From Ostrinia nubilalis (taxonomy: Eukaryota > Arthropoda > Insecta > Lepidoptera > Crambidae), in the NCBI RefSeq assembly GCF_963855985.1, contig NW_026973566.1, positions 62,001 to 126,000 of the forward strand: a DNA stretch of 64,000 nt. The letters are read 5' to 3'. This document shows, piece by piece, positions 11,405-23,474 of this stretch (position 1 is its first letter; each line of letters starts with the position of its first letter). Below the pieces are notes generated by a model. It was not told the DNA's origin. It was given only the letters and a program-made list of their open reading frames with translations, and searched no databases. Made by a program: the position numbers and the translations under genes.

Positions 11405-12030
11405 TTTAGCCTAGAAGCTGGGTATGACTCCCCCGCCCCCCTCCTCTCCGCAGGTCATAAGCTGGGCATGACTTCCCCCTCGGCCAGAAGTTGGATATGA
11501 TTTACACCCCCCCCCCCCCCCCCCCCCAGGCCCGAAACTGGGTATGACTTGACCCCTCCCCCTCCCCCCAGGCCAGAAGCTGGTTAAGACTTGCCCCTCC
11601 CCCCAGGCCATAAGCATAAGCTGGATATGACTCCCCTTCGGCCAGAAGCTGGGTATGACACCCCCCCATGACAGAAATGCCAGAAACTGGGTATGACTTG
11701 AACCCCCCCCTCCCCCCAGGCCAGAAGCTGGGTAAGGCTAGCCCCTCCCCCCAGCCCATAAGCATAAGCTAGGTATGACTCCCCCTCGGCCAGAAGCTGG
11801 GTATGATTTACCCCCCCCAGGCCAGAAACTGGGTATGACTTGCCTCTCCCCCCCTCCCACCAATGCCAGAAGCTGGGTAAGGCTTGCCCCCCCCCCCAGG
11901 CCAGAAAACGGGTATGACTTGCCTTTCCCCCCCTCCCACCAAGGCCAGAAGCTGGGTAAGGCTTGCCCCTCCCCCCAGGCTATAAGCTGGGTATGACTTA
12001 TCCCCCCCCCCCAGGCCAGAAACTGGGTAT
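11405..12030. repeat. C-rich minisatellite (AGAAGCTGGGTATGACT units)
   Basis: About a dozen variable units of 40-65 bp share GGCCAGAAGCTGGGTATGACT and are separated by C runs of variable length, the longest 21 C at 11507-11527. The complementary strand is G-run rich. The open frames through it on either strand are repeat artefacts. The array stops exactly where the THAP repeat starts at 12034. Confidence 0.9.
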
Positions 12031-12235
12031 TAGCACAAAATATAACAGAAGACAAACTCCATACTAAACGCGCTCGAGCCACGCACACATAGACACCGCT
12101 CTAGCAAGACTGTCTTGGACGAATGCGAGCGCGACGTGGCGCGACAGACGTTCGCCACACGTTCGCTGTGGTTCGCTTGAGTCACGCGCCGGTCAACCGC
12201 CTGTGATATTATTTTGTTTTGCGAAATTGACGAAA

Positions 12236-12342
12236 ATGAGTGAACAGAAAAAGTCGTATTATAATTGTTCGGTATTTGGTTGCTTAAACTCATCATTAAA
12301 TACCGAATTTTCATTTTTTAAATTACCAGTTGATTCGGGGAG
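12236..12342 (+). CDS. THAP-type zinc finger first exon (fragment)
   Basis: ATG at 12236 opens about 35 residues: CSVFGC, then FSFFKLP, then Asp. A short Cys pair followed by an aromatic-rich FxFxxxP segment is the start of a THAP (C2CH) DNA-binding domain, as in P-element-like transposases and THAP proteins. The exon ends at a strong donor (AG/GTAAGT at 12342/12343). No following THAP exon is seen within the repeat, so this is an orphan exon, probably from a P-like transposon. THAP assignment rests on about 35 residues. Confidence 0.5.
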
Positions 12343-12446
12343 GTAAGTAAGTTATTTATTTGAATTTCAATTGAAATTGAAAGCCAACTCAATTATTAGG
12401 AATATCAAATTGTTTTAGAGAGGTTTTAGGAATAATTATTGGATAA

Positions 12447-12640
12447 CTAGCTTTTGCCCGCGACTTCACCCGCGTGAAATTTAGTTTGTCACAGATCGTC
12501 ATAAATTATAGCCTATATGTTATTCAGGGTTATAAACAATAATACTGTAAAGTTACATCAAAATCCGTTCAGTAGTTTTTGCGTGAAAGAGCAACAAACA
12601 TCCAGACATCCAAACTTTCGCATTTATAATATTAGTTGGA
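12447..12640 (-). mobile_element. Short non-autonomous Helitron-like repeat
   Basis: On the minus strand it starts TCCAACTAATATTATAAATG and ends GCAAAAGCTAG, flanked by A and T. It is the partner of 2104-2290 within the inverted THAP repeat; this copy keeps the cleaner 5' end. Confidence 0.65.
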
Positions 12641-12964
12641 TAATAGTGTCACTCAACTAAATACTACTTCCTTCTCGTGTATTTGTTTGCAAACTATTAC
12701 TATAATAACGTACTAAATATAAATAAGTATACGTGGATATTTGTTATTGTCTTTCTTGCATAGTATTAAGAGTAACATTTTTCTATCTTATCGAAATAAA
12801 CGCAACACATGACAAGACAACCCTAGCGCGACGGCCGAGCGTGCGAGCGAGAGAGGTATGCAAAGCGAGGTACATACATGAGTTTACCTTCTGTTATATT
12901 TTGTGGTATTAGCATCATATTATGTATTATTATGTTCAATACAAACAATCATTAAGTTACACTC

Positions 12965-13195
12965 ACCCCAACCGCGTCTCCGCATTGCATCGAATCCTAT
13001 GAAAATGTGGTTTTTGGACATAGCGATGCTTATTTTTCACAATTTTTATTTTTAAAAATTACTGGTCGATAGGTTACTTTATTTTGATGAATAAATGTTA
13101 TTAAAAGTTTTTTTCTAAAACTGATAGTTTAGCTGGAAAAAAATATTTTCCATCCCAATAGTACGCCGGCTGCGCTCGATTCGGATATAGCGACG
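12965..13195 (+). repeat. Dispersed repeat, inverted partner of 5300-5530
   Basis: Shares the TATCCGAATC...GACGTCA end, the CTGATAGTTT motif and the CGGAGACGCGGTTGGGG end with 5300-5530 in opposite orientation. It is not collinear with the THAP repeat pair, so it is an independent repeat. Confidence 0.7.
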
Positions 13196-13509
13196 TCACG
13201 CGGTCCTGCGTACGTTGACTTTTAGCGGCAAAAACGGCCTATGTTTATTACTTAATATCTTCGTAAGTAATGATCCGATTTGGATAATTCAAAAAGATAT
13301 ATCTTTCTTATGTCTTAAAGATTAACGTAGATACTAGTTTTATTGCATTTTCTATAACAGTACTGATCCTCATTGTATAGTTTACCATTGGATCCGGCTC
13401 AAATGCATATACCGATCCTCATTTTGCTTCAAATGTTAAAATGACGCTTTGTCATAAGATTCATTAATCAATGCAATTAGTATTGTCTGTCATTAAGTAT
13501 TGTTCATAT

Positions 13510-13756
13510 TGTTAATTGTGAAAAATATAAAACGTTAAAATAGCGGTATCGTTATAGCCAATGAGCTGCTGTCATAGTGACATTGACGTATTGTCAATGT
13601 CACACGAGAATCAAACGTCAGAATAGAGGGACGCGCGGCGACGACTCCGCGCGCTTTTGTGCTAAGTGATGAATTGTATCTAAAATAAGGCAATATAATG
13701 TGAAAGATGAGTATCCAGTGTTTTATTTATGAGAATAGATCTACCGGCCTTTAATA
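13510..13756 (+). repeat. 5' LTR of the 13510-18325 element
   Basis: Starts TGTTAATTGTG and ends GGCCTTTAATA. Nearly identical to 18079-18325; a visible difference is GCGGCGACG here against GCGGAGACG. The end is not the canonical CA. The base sequence just inside (GTTCAGAAGTGAGATCTGAAAC) is an imperfect palindrome and may hold the primer site. Confidence 0.8.
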
Positions 13757-14510
13757 GTTCAGAAGTGAGATCTGAAACCTATGATAGTAACGTGATTTCA
13801 AAGTGTTCCAGGTGACCAATGTTTCGTGTTATTTGTCACGAATGTTATCACAAAACGCCCACGATTCTATGATTATAAATGAATATGATGAAGAGAGAAT
13901 GTCAAGGAAACCACGCTGACAACTGTGTGAGATGCAGAAAAGTATTTAAGTACGAGAAATTATGGACGCAATTTATGAAGATACTCCCTCCGTAACTTGG
14001 CTTGTGTTCACGTAAGTGGTGAACAATTTGACTAACGATGGCCCCTGAGCAGGTACGATTCATTATTACAATCGAATATTCTAACAGCAACAATATTAAC
14101 ACATTTCCTTTTGAGCAAAATAATGCATGGAAGTGAATGATGCAACAAATGTTATAGGTATTGTCAGTATTTACTAATAATGCCAGGAATGTATGTGAAA
14201 GCTATGGTATGTGCTCACTTTAATTGCAATGCCTGACATACTATTTTATAGTAAATCAAATTAAATTGAACGGTGTTCATTTGTTCATGTTTACATTCTG
14301 CGAAGAATAACCTGTTGAGATTTAAAATCTATAAAGAATAGATAGAATATGGTGAGATTAATTAAATAAGTTTGGTATTCATGCCATTATTTTAGAGAAG
14401 AATTAATATTAGTTTTAATAAAGTAAATTGAAGCTAAGATCTGTGTTGTGTAAACCAGTTTTAGTATCATGATGTTTCTTTCTTGATGTTGAGTAAATAC
14501 TACAAGATTT

Positions 14511-14600
14511 TTTTTTTTATGCATAACAAGGCAGGTATTTGACCACAATCGCACCTGATGTTAAGTGGGATGCAGTCTAGGATGGTACATATCTGCCCTT
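14511..14600. repeat. Dispersed repeat fragment
   Basis: A T-run followed by CAAGGCAGGTATTTGACC and GATGCAGTCTAGGATGG is a sequence type I associate with lepidopteran dispersed repeats. The family is not certain and only one copy is in this window. Confidence 0.4.
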
Positions 14601-14687
14601 AAGATGAAATAACTTAAAACATTTAGCTAATTGAAATTAAGTAAAGCAGCCAGTTATATCATTGAACATGGGGATTTTTGGTATTCT

Positions 14688-14830
14688 TATAGAATAGAAT
14701 AGAATAGAATAGAATACCTTTATTCAGCATTAACATTTATATGTATACATGTACAGAGGTTAAATTATTGAGCCATGCTGAAAAGGCGCCCGCTCAGCGA
14801 AAATCGTGACATGACACAAGTCGTCAAGTC
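14688..14830 (-). mobile_element. Retroposon 3' tail with ATTCT repeat
   Basis: On the plus strand (AGAAT)n precedes ACCTTTATTCAGC. Read on the minus strand this is a 3' UTR with AATAAA and an (ATTCT)n tail, the signature of a target-primed LINE or SINE insertion, here inside the non-coding LTR element. Confidence 0.6.
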
Positions 14831-17798
14831 ACGAAGCTGGTTTTCAGCGGGTACCAACATGGGGGTTACTATAAATAACTTTTGGATAATTACCTACGAT
14901 GTTAGATATAAAAATAAGTAAGACACTTAAAATTAACCATAAAGAACTAAGAGCACGTAGATTTATATTCACGCACTTACAATAAGATTATACTCATAAA
15001 AATGTAAAACGTAACGTATAGTGATTGATACTTCAATTATTGTGAAACATAATTATTGTGTGTGTACTCCTGATTACTGTAGATGCAAGACACAATATTA
15101 TGTTACATGAAGCTATATTTGAGTAAGGATAATGTTAATATTGAATTTCTCCAACTTATCAAATAATTTCTACTGCCAGTAGTCATTTGGGTTGTATTAC
15201 TAAAATTGACAATTAGTGTGGGTGATTAAAATTTATCCAATTATTATTATTATTACAAAAAAAAAAGAATGTGGTACATTTAACTTAAAGAGTATTCTTG
15301 TGAACCAGGCATTATTGTTGGTTATTCTCACATGGTGAAAATGATTTTAATCTTGAGGTTATTTGTTAGCTGGTTAATAAAAAGGTTATTGGTTGTAGCA
15401 TGTTGTGTGTGCATATTTTTAGATTTGACTTGAGTTTTAGATGTGGTGACTTATCTGTCTGCGGGTTGGCCCTGTGGTGAGCAAATCAGTCAAGCACAAT
15501 ACCAGAGTGAAGCTTAACACTGAGCAAGGGTACTCCACATAAGTGATTTGAAGTTGGACAGAAGGTAATGCAATACAAAAGGCATCAGCTGTGATATTTG
15601 GTGAGTGAAGTGAGTTGAATTAATGTTTTATTGCAAGGGTTGGGCTGAGACTAGCAGTGCCACTGCGGCTTGGTTGTTTAACTGTGCTTATTCTTGTCAT
15701 TGGCATGAAATTGCATACAAATAACTTGAGTGTGAACAGATTTTAATAATTAATTAGCTACAGTCTACTGCTAGACTTTAGAACTTCCCAACTGCCGTTA
15801 GCAGCCTTAAGCAAAAAGTTATTATTAATAATGGTAAATAAGAGAGTGATGTGTTTTGAATAGAAATAAATGCTTATAATTGGTCATTAGCATTGGCCTA
15901 TATTGTGTGGTATACTGCTGGACTGTGCGAAAGTTACCACCTTCCAGCTCCATCATCAGATCAGCTCCATGTCATCATAATATTGCATGGTCATCCAAAT
16001 CACATGTGTTTGCGAAATTTCAGCTTAATCGGTTTCCCGGAAGTGGGTCTTCATTCAGCTTGCAAGATTCCGTCCATAAAAATATGAGCCAGTCACTGTA
16101 ATATGACGTCACGCGCATAAAATGGCGGGCCGGCCGCCGCCCGCACTTTTAAAATTCAATATCTTGGAAACTAATTGACGTATCGAAATAATTCTTTCAC
16201 GTGTATTTTTTATTTTTAACAGAGAATACAGAAAGCTAAAAAACAAAATTAGTGAACATTCTTCATTGTGAAGATGTCGTGTCTTGTGTGGGAGACATCA
16301 TGAACTATGATGTTTTGGCTTGTGTAGCGACATCATAGGGCTGTGTGGCGAGGCGCAAACTGTGTGGAATGGCCTTATCTGTGTGGGTTTAAAGAGAAAA
16401 TGTTAAAAGAATCATAACCAATCCCATAAATCATTTAAGTCCAATAGTATTTATTTTATTTGTATTGCATTGTATAACTTCATTATAATTACGTCATTAG
16501 GAGTTCACAATGTTCTAAATTAATTCTGAATAATACCGAAGAAAAGAGGCAGTATCATGAGCAAATGGAGAACCTACTGAGAAAGGCATACGCCGGGCGC
16601 TGTAGTGCTGACTTCGTGGAAAGCTTCAACGACATCGAGCAAGCAAAGAAGTGATTTTTCAAGAGGACGAAGACCACAGAAAGGCGGTCTTCCATGTCCG
16701 GAACTGGAACAGCAACGACGACAGGCTGCTAGCAGTCGCCCCGAGCGGCAGGCGCGCGAAGAAAGGAGCTACTCCAGCTCCAGGAGGCTCCAGTGAAGAC
16801 ACAAACGATATCGAGGTTGGAGCTACAAGCAGCATGAACGGAAGTGCATCGGCTACCTGTAGAAGACCCTATCTACTGGAGTGACTCCTAAACTGTGCTG
16901 CATTGGCTGCGGAACGGAAGCCGCCGCTATACACCCTACGGAGCGCATCGACTTGAAGAGATCACCGAGGAGACAAGGCCGTCGGAGTAGCGTTTGAGTA
17001 CCCACTCACTTGAACGTAGCCGACGTGGCGTCGAGAGCGGGATACGTGCCTACATCGGAAGAGGATGAGTCTGTTGTTCCAAGGGCCGTCGTTCCTCAGA
17101 AGACCGAAGTCTGGATGGCCACGGCGAGAAGGCAAAGACGATGACGTGACAATCGAGCAACACTGCATCTCGTCACTGGGAAGATCGAGGATAACGAGAC
17201 GGTCACATCGGACCTCTCGCTTTGAATATTCCAGAACATGAGAGACAGAGATAGCAATATCGCGAGAGAAAGGGTATAAAATAGGGAGCAGGGCATTCCA
17301 GCTGACTAGTTTAATTCAGATAAGAAGCGAGTTAAGAAATCAAAGTGGTCAAAAAGAAAAAGTGAAGAACTCAAGAAATAAAGCTGTCTACAACAAGTAC
17401 TCTGCCTTCAAGATTTATGCCGGTTCCTAGCCCACGAACATACAGTCCACTGCTCATCAACAGTGAGGGTTATTTCCATTCTTGGAAGTAGAATGGGTTA
17501 CAGTTCTATGATTTGGAGTTTATCGGGACCAATAAGTTGTATTTTTGTGGTGGTTGAACAAACCTGATAGAAACCTTGGATAAAGGCCTAATTGGGCATC
17601 AAAGGGGTGAGTTTCTTCGGTGGTAACATTTTAGGCATATGAGCTATGGTGCCTAGATTAAGATGGCATGTGTGTGATCGACATTATTGTCATTATTGAA
17701 GCAGCTGATTCTAAAATATTGAACGAAGAGATAATTGTGATAGCGTCTGTATGACCATTGGCGTGGCGCTACTGATTGAGGAGCACGCTGAGCTTCTA

Positions 17799-17920
17799 GA
17801 TGATATGGATGTACTGTGTAATGATGACATAGATGTACTGTGTGATGATGATATAGATGTACTGTGTGATGATATAGATGTACCGTGTGACGATGATATA
17901 GATGTATTGTGTGATGATTA
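17799..17920 (+). repeat. GATATAGATGTACTGTGTGAT minisatellite
   Basis: Five to six units of 21-27 bp varying by whole GAT steps. Both strands stay open across it, so short open frames here are repeat artefacts. Confidence 0.85.
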
Positions 17921-18078
17921 CTCGTTTCAGCAGAACCAAAGGTGGTCAGCGTGTGGTGCGAATGGTGGTGGAGATGGCAGATTGGATCTAGCCAGGTGCT
18001 CAGCTGGATCCCAATACGAGGCGTCAAGTGTGCCAAGAGCAGACCTTCGAGGGCGAAGGAATTGCAGGAAGGCCGAAC

Positions 18079-18325
18079 TGTTAATTGTGAAAAATATAAA
18101 ACGTTAAAATAGCGGTATCGTTATAGCCAATGAGCTGCTGTCATAGTGACATTGACGTATTGTCAATGTCACACGAGAATCAAACGTCAGAATAGAGGGA
18201 CGCGCGGAGACGACTCCGCGCGCTTTTGTGCTAAGTGATGAATTGTATCTAAAATAAGGCAATATAATGTGAAAGATGAGTATCCAGTGTTTTATTTATG
18301 AGAATAGATCTACCGGCCTTTAATA
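18079..18325 (+). repeat. 3' LTR of the 13510-18325 element
   Basis: Second copy of the 247-bp repeat. It is preceded by a purine-rich stretch (GAGGGCGAAGGAATTG...GGAAGG), which could serve as the polypurine tract, and followed by the ATAT duplication. Confidence 0.8.
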
Positions 18326-18329
18326 ATAT

Positions 18330-19619
18330 GTACATGCCGATCCTAACTTTACTGTGATATTTTGTTTGTACCGACTAATACTTCCGTAATTGAGAGGTTG
18401 TCTGCTTTGATTGTGTAATTTAGTCATAGGTTGATTGGCAATAAACACGAGATAAAGCCCTATAAAATTGGTTTTGGTCATTTCTCTCTGTAGGTTAGGT
18501 TCCCCCCTCTTACATCCATAGTTTTATTAGTTTGTTTTTAAAATTTTAAAATCTGTAACACACACTGTTTTCAGCGGCTAAATAGTTTTAAAAGCTGTTG
18601 TTTTACGAACTTGGCCTGAAAAGCATTAAGGTCGGCATTTTTCGAAAATTTTAAAGTCCAGAAATATAAAGTATTAAATTTAGAATCAAGAGGTAAATTT
18701 TTAGAATTTTTGGTTATATATCTTCGTGCGTATTACTAATTAAAAAAGGTAAACAAACAAAATTTTCAAAAAATTCAGAGGGTCATATTTCGGAAACCGG
18801 ACAAAATTTTCAAAAAGTCTCGACGCTAAAGCTATTTTTTCGACCGGCTCTACACACACTCTTAAAATCAAAATTTTAAATTCAAAAATCGGGGGGGTCA
18901 TTTTCGGTTTCGAATTACGTAAACCGAAACTAGGTCAAATTTTCTAAAATCTGTATCTCGGCAACCATTAGGCCTATCGACACGGGGTTTTCGGCTAATA
19001 ACGTAGTTTGCCGAGAGCTACAAATCTGGTGAAGAGTCCAAGACTCTACGTAGAGCCGGTAGAGTTTTAACTATTAGGGTTAATTATTTCAGGGGTGAAA
19101 AAAGTAGTCCGTAATTACATCCTAGAGTCATAATCGAAAAAACGGACTAACTCTACTTGCAAGTAGAGCCACTTATTTCTGACTCTACCACTTTTAGCAG
19201 GTAGTACCACATTGTAGAGCACGCTGAGACCTGAACAACGAGCCCTCGCACGACCTTCTGCGACCTCGGACTCCGGAGTTACAGGCGTTTTAACATCTGG
19301 CAGCCATTTTGGGCCGCCATCTTGTTTTTGTAAAATAAGCCATAACTTTGGACAGGAGCGTCGTAGAGGGACGGGGCTTTCGTTAGCATTGAAGGCTCGA
19401 CCCACCCGACTGAACCCAGGCGGCAAATTGCAAATCCGACGCGACTCTACTTTTAGTAGATCTAATAGCATTTTCGGGTAGAGCTCGCGGAGGCGTTTTC
19501 AGGGACCCGTCGCACGTCGCTCTGCGACGCACCGTTCAGGAGCTAGACTTAATCGAAGTTCACGTCGGCCATTCTGGCCGCCATATTGGAAATCTTTAAA
19601 GTCTCGCAACTTCGCTCCT
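18330..19619. other. No gene; sequence rich in TCTAC/GTAGA motifs
   Basis: Between the LTR element and the Harbinger left end. ACTCTAC and GTAGAG words recur (19040-19470) and also on the far side of the Harbinger (26996-27260), so the transposon probably landed in one older repeat. No coding frame is convincing. Confidence 0.5.
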
Positions 19620-19790
19620 GGGACACGATTCTCATGCAATCGAAAAAAGTTCACATTCGTAAAATAATTCGAAGATCGAATTTTTTTCGATTGTTACACA
19701 GTGTGTGTATTCTGAGAAGTTCACGATCGAAAAAATTCGATCGAACACCACTCGAACGCAACGAGTGCTACTGACCACTCGAAGTAGGAG

Positions 19791-19802
19791 TTCGTATACG
19801 AA
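19791..19802. promoter_or_regulatory. Subterminal palindrome TTCGTATACGAA (left)
   Basis: A perfect 12-bp palindrome about 170 bp inside the left end, matched by one at 26882-26893 about 40 bp inside the right end. It is a candidate binding site for the Myb-like protein or transposase. The role is inferred from position and symmetry. Confidence 0.5.
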
Positions 19803-19897
19803 ATTAGCTGTCAAAGTCATAATCCGCCCCGTTGTGTATTGGTTTTAGCTGTGAAAAATCAAGGAAGTTTTTCTCTTTATCCAATTATAAGCTCAAA

Positions 19898-21573
19898 ATG
19901 AACGAGGACGAATTTATCGTTGACTTCTTCGGTAACCTGCTTGAGGAGTTGGAAGCAGCGACCGTGGATCCGCCGCGGCGTAGAGTTCCGGCAAATTTGG
20001 ATCCCTTTAGCTTCAGCGATGCCCAGTTTATAAAACATTTTAGGCTCACTAAAAGCCTTGTATTTGATCTCATCCAAATTATTGAGCCAGTGATTGAGCA
20101 GCGATCACGGATTGATATAAAAACCAAGGTAAAATAAACTAAAATAAAGTGTAACCTTCCTATGTCATAGAATATTATAATAATAATGTGTGCTTTATTT
20201 TTATCCACCGTACCTCTCTTGCAGGTGTTGTGTGCATTGCATTTTTTTGGAACAGGGAGCTACCAAACACCTTCAGCAAAATTAAACTGCCTAAACATTT
20301 CGCAACCATCTGCCTCCCGGTGCATCTCGGAGATAGTTGATGCTTTAAATCATCCAAATGTATTTGGTACTTGGATTCGTTTTCCAAGTACTCATCAAGA
20401 ACTCCATGAAATTTCGAGAAGGTTGGTAATGGCGTAAAATTAGCTGTAGTTTTAACAGTTGTCTGAAATAGTCTAATAAGACAGATTATCTTCTTTCTTA
20501 CTACATATTATTATCTACTTAAGTGAAAATTTGGATGCCTATCAATCATATAATATTAAAGTAGGGGCAGGGGAATTAATAATAAGCAATTAATCACTTA
20601 TTATTAGGTTGGTTGATGCACACCTACAGCAATTTATTATGTTTCCAGCTTCTACACTGCCTATGGGTTCCCAGGGATTGTTGGTTGCATTGACTGCACC
20701 CATATTTCCATAGTTCCTCCTCAAAGACCATTTGAGGAGAGGAGCTATGTAAATAGGAAGCATTACCACTCCATCAATGCGCAATTGGTAAATATGTAGT
20801 AACATTTTCACACACTCCTGTGATATTCTAATCTGGAACTTATTTTATTAATACTTAATCATTTTATTCTTCAACAGATATGTGATTCAAACTTAAAAAT
20901 ATTAAATGTAAATGCTCTGTTCCCTGGAAGCACACACGATTCATATATCTGGAATAGCTCCAACGTCCTTCCTGTGATGGAACAATTATACACAAGTGGC
21001 CATCAAAGTTATCACCTTATAGGTATGTACAAATAATATTAAATGTTAACACATTATTTAAAAGTCCATGTTTAAAAGGATTTTGATCTTGCAACAAGTT
21101 CATACTGTTGTTATACTGTTAATACACCATTACATAAAATATCGCTTGATAAATTTACAATACAACAATTTATTTCAGGAGACAGTGGATATGCACTACG
21201 ACCTTGGTGTCTTACGCCAATTTTACATGCCGAAGATGGATCTGCAGAACACAGATATTCAGAGGCTTTAAAAAAAGCACGATCTACGATTGAAAGATGT
21301 AACGGGGTTCTGAAAGGGAGATTTAGGTGCCTCCTTAAAGACAGGGTGTTGCATTATAAGCCAAATAAGGCAACCAAAATAATAAATGCATGTTGTGTAC
21401 TGCACAATATGTGCATTGCACACAATGTCCCTGATCCTGGCATGCCTCCGGATGAGGATCTCGGAATTATTCCTCAACAACCACTATCAAGAGATGGTGA
21501 AACGTCAAGAATTTTTTTTTTAAATCAGGCACGAGTTAAACAAAATTTAATAATTAACAATTATTTTAATTAA
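19898..21573 (+). CDS. PIF/Harbinger (HARBI1-like) transposase, five exons
   Basis: Five exons join in frame: 19898-20128, 20225-20421, 20649-20787, 20878-21022, 21179-21573, giving about 368 residues, the normal size of HARBI1-like proteins. All introns are short (about 90-230 bp) and begin GT and end AG. The start ATG at 19898 is the first in frame and is followed by acidic MNEDEF. The DDE catalytic residues fall at about Asp158 (GCIDCTH), Asp210 (GSTHDS) and Glu276 (STIERCNG). The C-terminal INACCVLHNMC motif is typical. The enzyme cuts and reinserts the element and in known systems needs the Myb-like partner for nuclear entry and DNA binding. I see no lesion. The weakest junction is the exon 2 donor (AG/GTTGGT). 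Confidence 0.88.
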
Positions 21574-21649
21574 TTATGCTTGTTTATACTTCCTATGCTT
21601 GTCATTATAGTACTCTATTAATGGGAATGTATGGTAAGTAACTTGTTTC

Positions 21650-21900
21650 TGAATGTATTGTAACTTCCTACTTTCTTATATTTTTAAACCGGCAGTCCAG
21701 TTTGTAATGCAACACCCTGTCTTTAAGCGCTGGTAGGGCAAAAAAAGAATGAGATATGTATAGGCTTCTTAAGAGCACTTGACTGTATTCCAAATATAGG
21801 AATCATGTGCTTTATTGATTGATTGACGAATTGTAAGTACTAATTTAATTAGTCTACTATAAAAACAAAGATAATTTTGATTTGATTTATTTGCAAGTCT
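21650..21900 (+). mobile_element. LINE 3' tail fragment
   Basis: The reverse complement of 3796-4050: GGTAGGGCAAAAAAAGAATGAG through AAAGATAATTTTGATTTGATTT. It is a 5'-truncated LINE end inserted inside the Harbinger between its two genes. Confidence 0.65.
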
Positions 21901-23008
21901 AGACTAGATATCAGCATGTCACTACATTGGTCATAATACTATGCATTTTTGTATACCCATTTCTATGTATAAGATACACCATACAAAAATGTGTGGTTAA
22001 TTCAGAGAACTATTCCTGAATCAATAATGTACCTACACTACCTATAATCTATTGGGTAAAATGATTATGAGACATATAAAGAAAGGCAACTTAAGAGCAA
22101 AACTTCAATATTTTTACAAATCTTAAAATATTTATAGAAATTAAATATTTTAAGATTTGTAAGTACTATTTAAATAGTCTATGCAAATGGAGAAGTATGT
22201 ATTTGCAAAAAAATCCTTTTGAAATAAGGATTAAGTATTTAAAAGACAAGAGTGTGTTGGTTTTACTTGCCTAGCCCTTGCATTTATGTTGTAAATGGTA
22301 TTTCTTCTTGTAATAAGTGGCTGCTGTAAGTGGCAATAGTCCTATCAAACTGTATTTGTGGGATGTGAATGAAGTTTGTAAAAAAATAAAAACTTAAATA
22401 TTTTTTAAGACTTTTATTCATAAATCTGTAAGTAGCAGTCGAAAGATCCAAAAAGCTATATTGATTTAACTAGGTTGGTTAGATTTAAATTTAAAAATTA
22501 ACCACAATATGATATTCAATAACAATTCTAATAGGTATGTTTCATCATTTTTTAAATCAAGTCTACATATATTAGTAATTAATCAGTCTTAATTTTAACC
22601 CTTAGGTAAGAATCTTAAATGTCTAAAATAATACTTATACTGATATCACATGGAAAATCTTAAAACAAAATTAACTAGGTAAGTATATAAATATTGAGCT
22701 TTTAACTTTTAAAATCAATTATCATGAGCTCTACAATTACTACAGTTGTTTATAAATCACTTCAATGATGAATTATAAATCACCTTTATTTGTTAAGCTA
22801 TTTTTTAATTACAGTCTTCATGTTTATTTATATAATTAAATTATTAAACTATTTTTAAACACAACCATAATGAGATCTAAAACACTATGCATTGATATCA
22901 CTTTAATAAGTTTCAAACAAAATAAAATAAGCTAAATTAAACTCTTTTCAAACACAACAATGTACTAAAATTATAATTATACCCATAAATAACTATTATT
23001 ATTTGGTT
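21901..23008. other. No gene; intergenic part of the Harbinger
   Basis: AT-rich, between the convergent stops of the transposase and the Myb-like gene. A small inverted pair occurs near 22105-22170 (ATCTTAAAATATTTATAG... against ...AAATATTTTAAGATTTG). Otherwise featureless. Confidence 0.6.
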
Positions 23009-23264
23009 TTACTTATTTAATGCCTTGGCAATATCTGATAAAACCTGCGTTTGTTTCTCCATAATTATTAAAAAGTTTTCATAAAACTTTTTTTTAATTT
23101 TATTTTTTTCTTCGAGGCAGATACGAAGGTTTTGGGCAGCACTCAAACCTTCTTGAAGTCTTCTTTGTGCCACAGTTCTCCGTCTTCTTGGTTGGTTGGT
23201 TGGCCTTACTTGCCTTGTTGCTTCACTTGGCTCAACATTAGAGTGTGGCTCCTGTACTATTGCC

Positions 23265-23440
23265 ACCAATGATTCCTGCGAATCAATTGTGGGTGCCACC
23301 TGTTCTATAGTCTCCAATGATTCCTGCGAATCAATTGTGGGTGCCACCTGTACTATAGTCTCCAATGATTCCTGCGAATCAATATTGGGTGGCACCTGTA
23401 TCATTGTCACCAATGACTCTTGAGAATCAGTGTGACCCAC
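23265..23440 (-). repeat. 48-bp tandem repeat in the Myb-like gene
   Basis: Three to four units encode DSQESLETI.QVAPTI. The period is an exact multiple of three, so copy-number change does not break the frame. Confidence 0.85.
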
Positions 23441-23474
23441 CAATGAACTTTTATCGATACAGTTTATTATTAAC

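Larger units (their letters stand above)
12034..12732 (+). repeat. Inverted copy (right) of the THAP-exon repeat
   Basis: Reverse complement of 2002-2713. This copy keeps the THAP-like exon open and has the intact splice donor after it. A third short piece of the same end (CTTCTGTTATATTTTGTGG) recurs at 12890-12907. Confidence 0.85.
13510..18325 (+). mobile_element. Non-coding LTR element (LARD-like), 4.8 kb
   Basis: Two direct repeats of 247 bp (13510-13756 and 18079-18325) enclose 4.3 kb. The whole is flanked by the 4-bp duplication ATAT (13506-13509 and 18326-18329), so it inserted as a unit. The inner part has no gag, protease, RT or integrase frame on either strand. A TATA-like box (GTATAAAATAGG near 17275) followed by AATAAA near 17387 looks like an internal promoter/polyadenylation pair, perhaps from another element. 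It was presumably mobilised by an autonomous relative. The LTRs differ at only one or two bases, which suggests recent insertion. Confidence 0.75.

Noticed and set aside
11411..12088. Several overlapping glycine/tryptophan-rich frames
   Set aside because: They are translations of the C-rich minisatellite in different frames and change with copy number.
16600..17450. Second LTR nested in the non-coding LTR element
   Set aside because: TATA and AATAAA signals are present but there is no second copy or target duplication, so it is noted only within the element.
17653..18107. Repetitive His/Tyr and Asp/Val frames on both strands
   Set aside because: Artefacts of the GATATAGATGTACTGTGT minisatellite.
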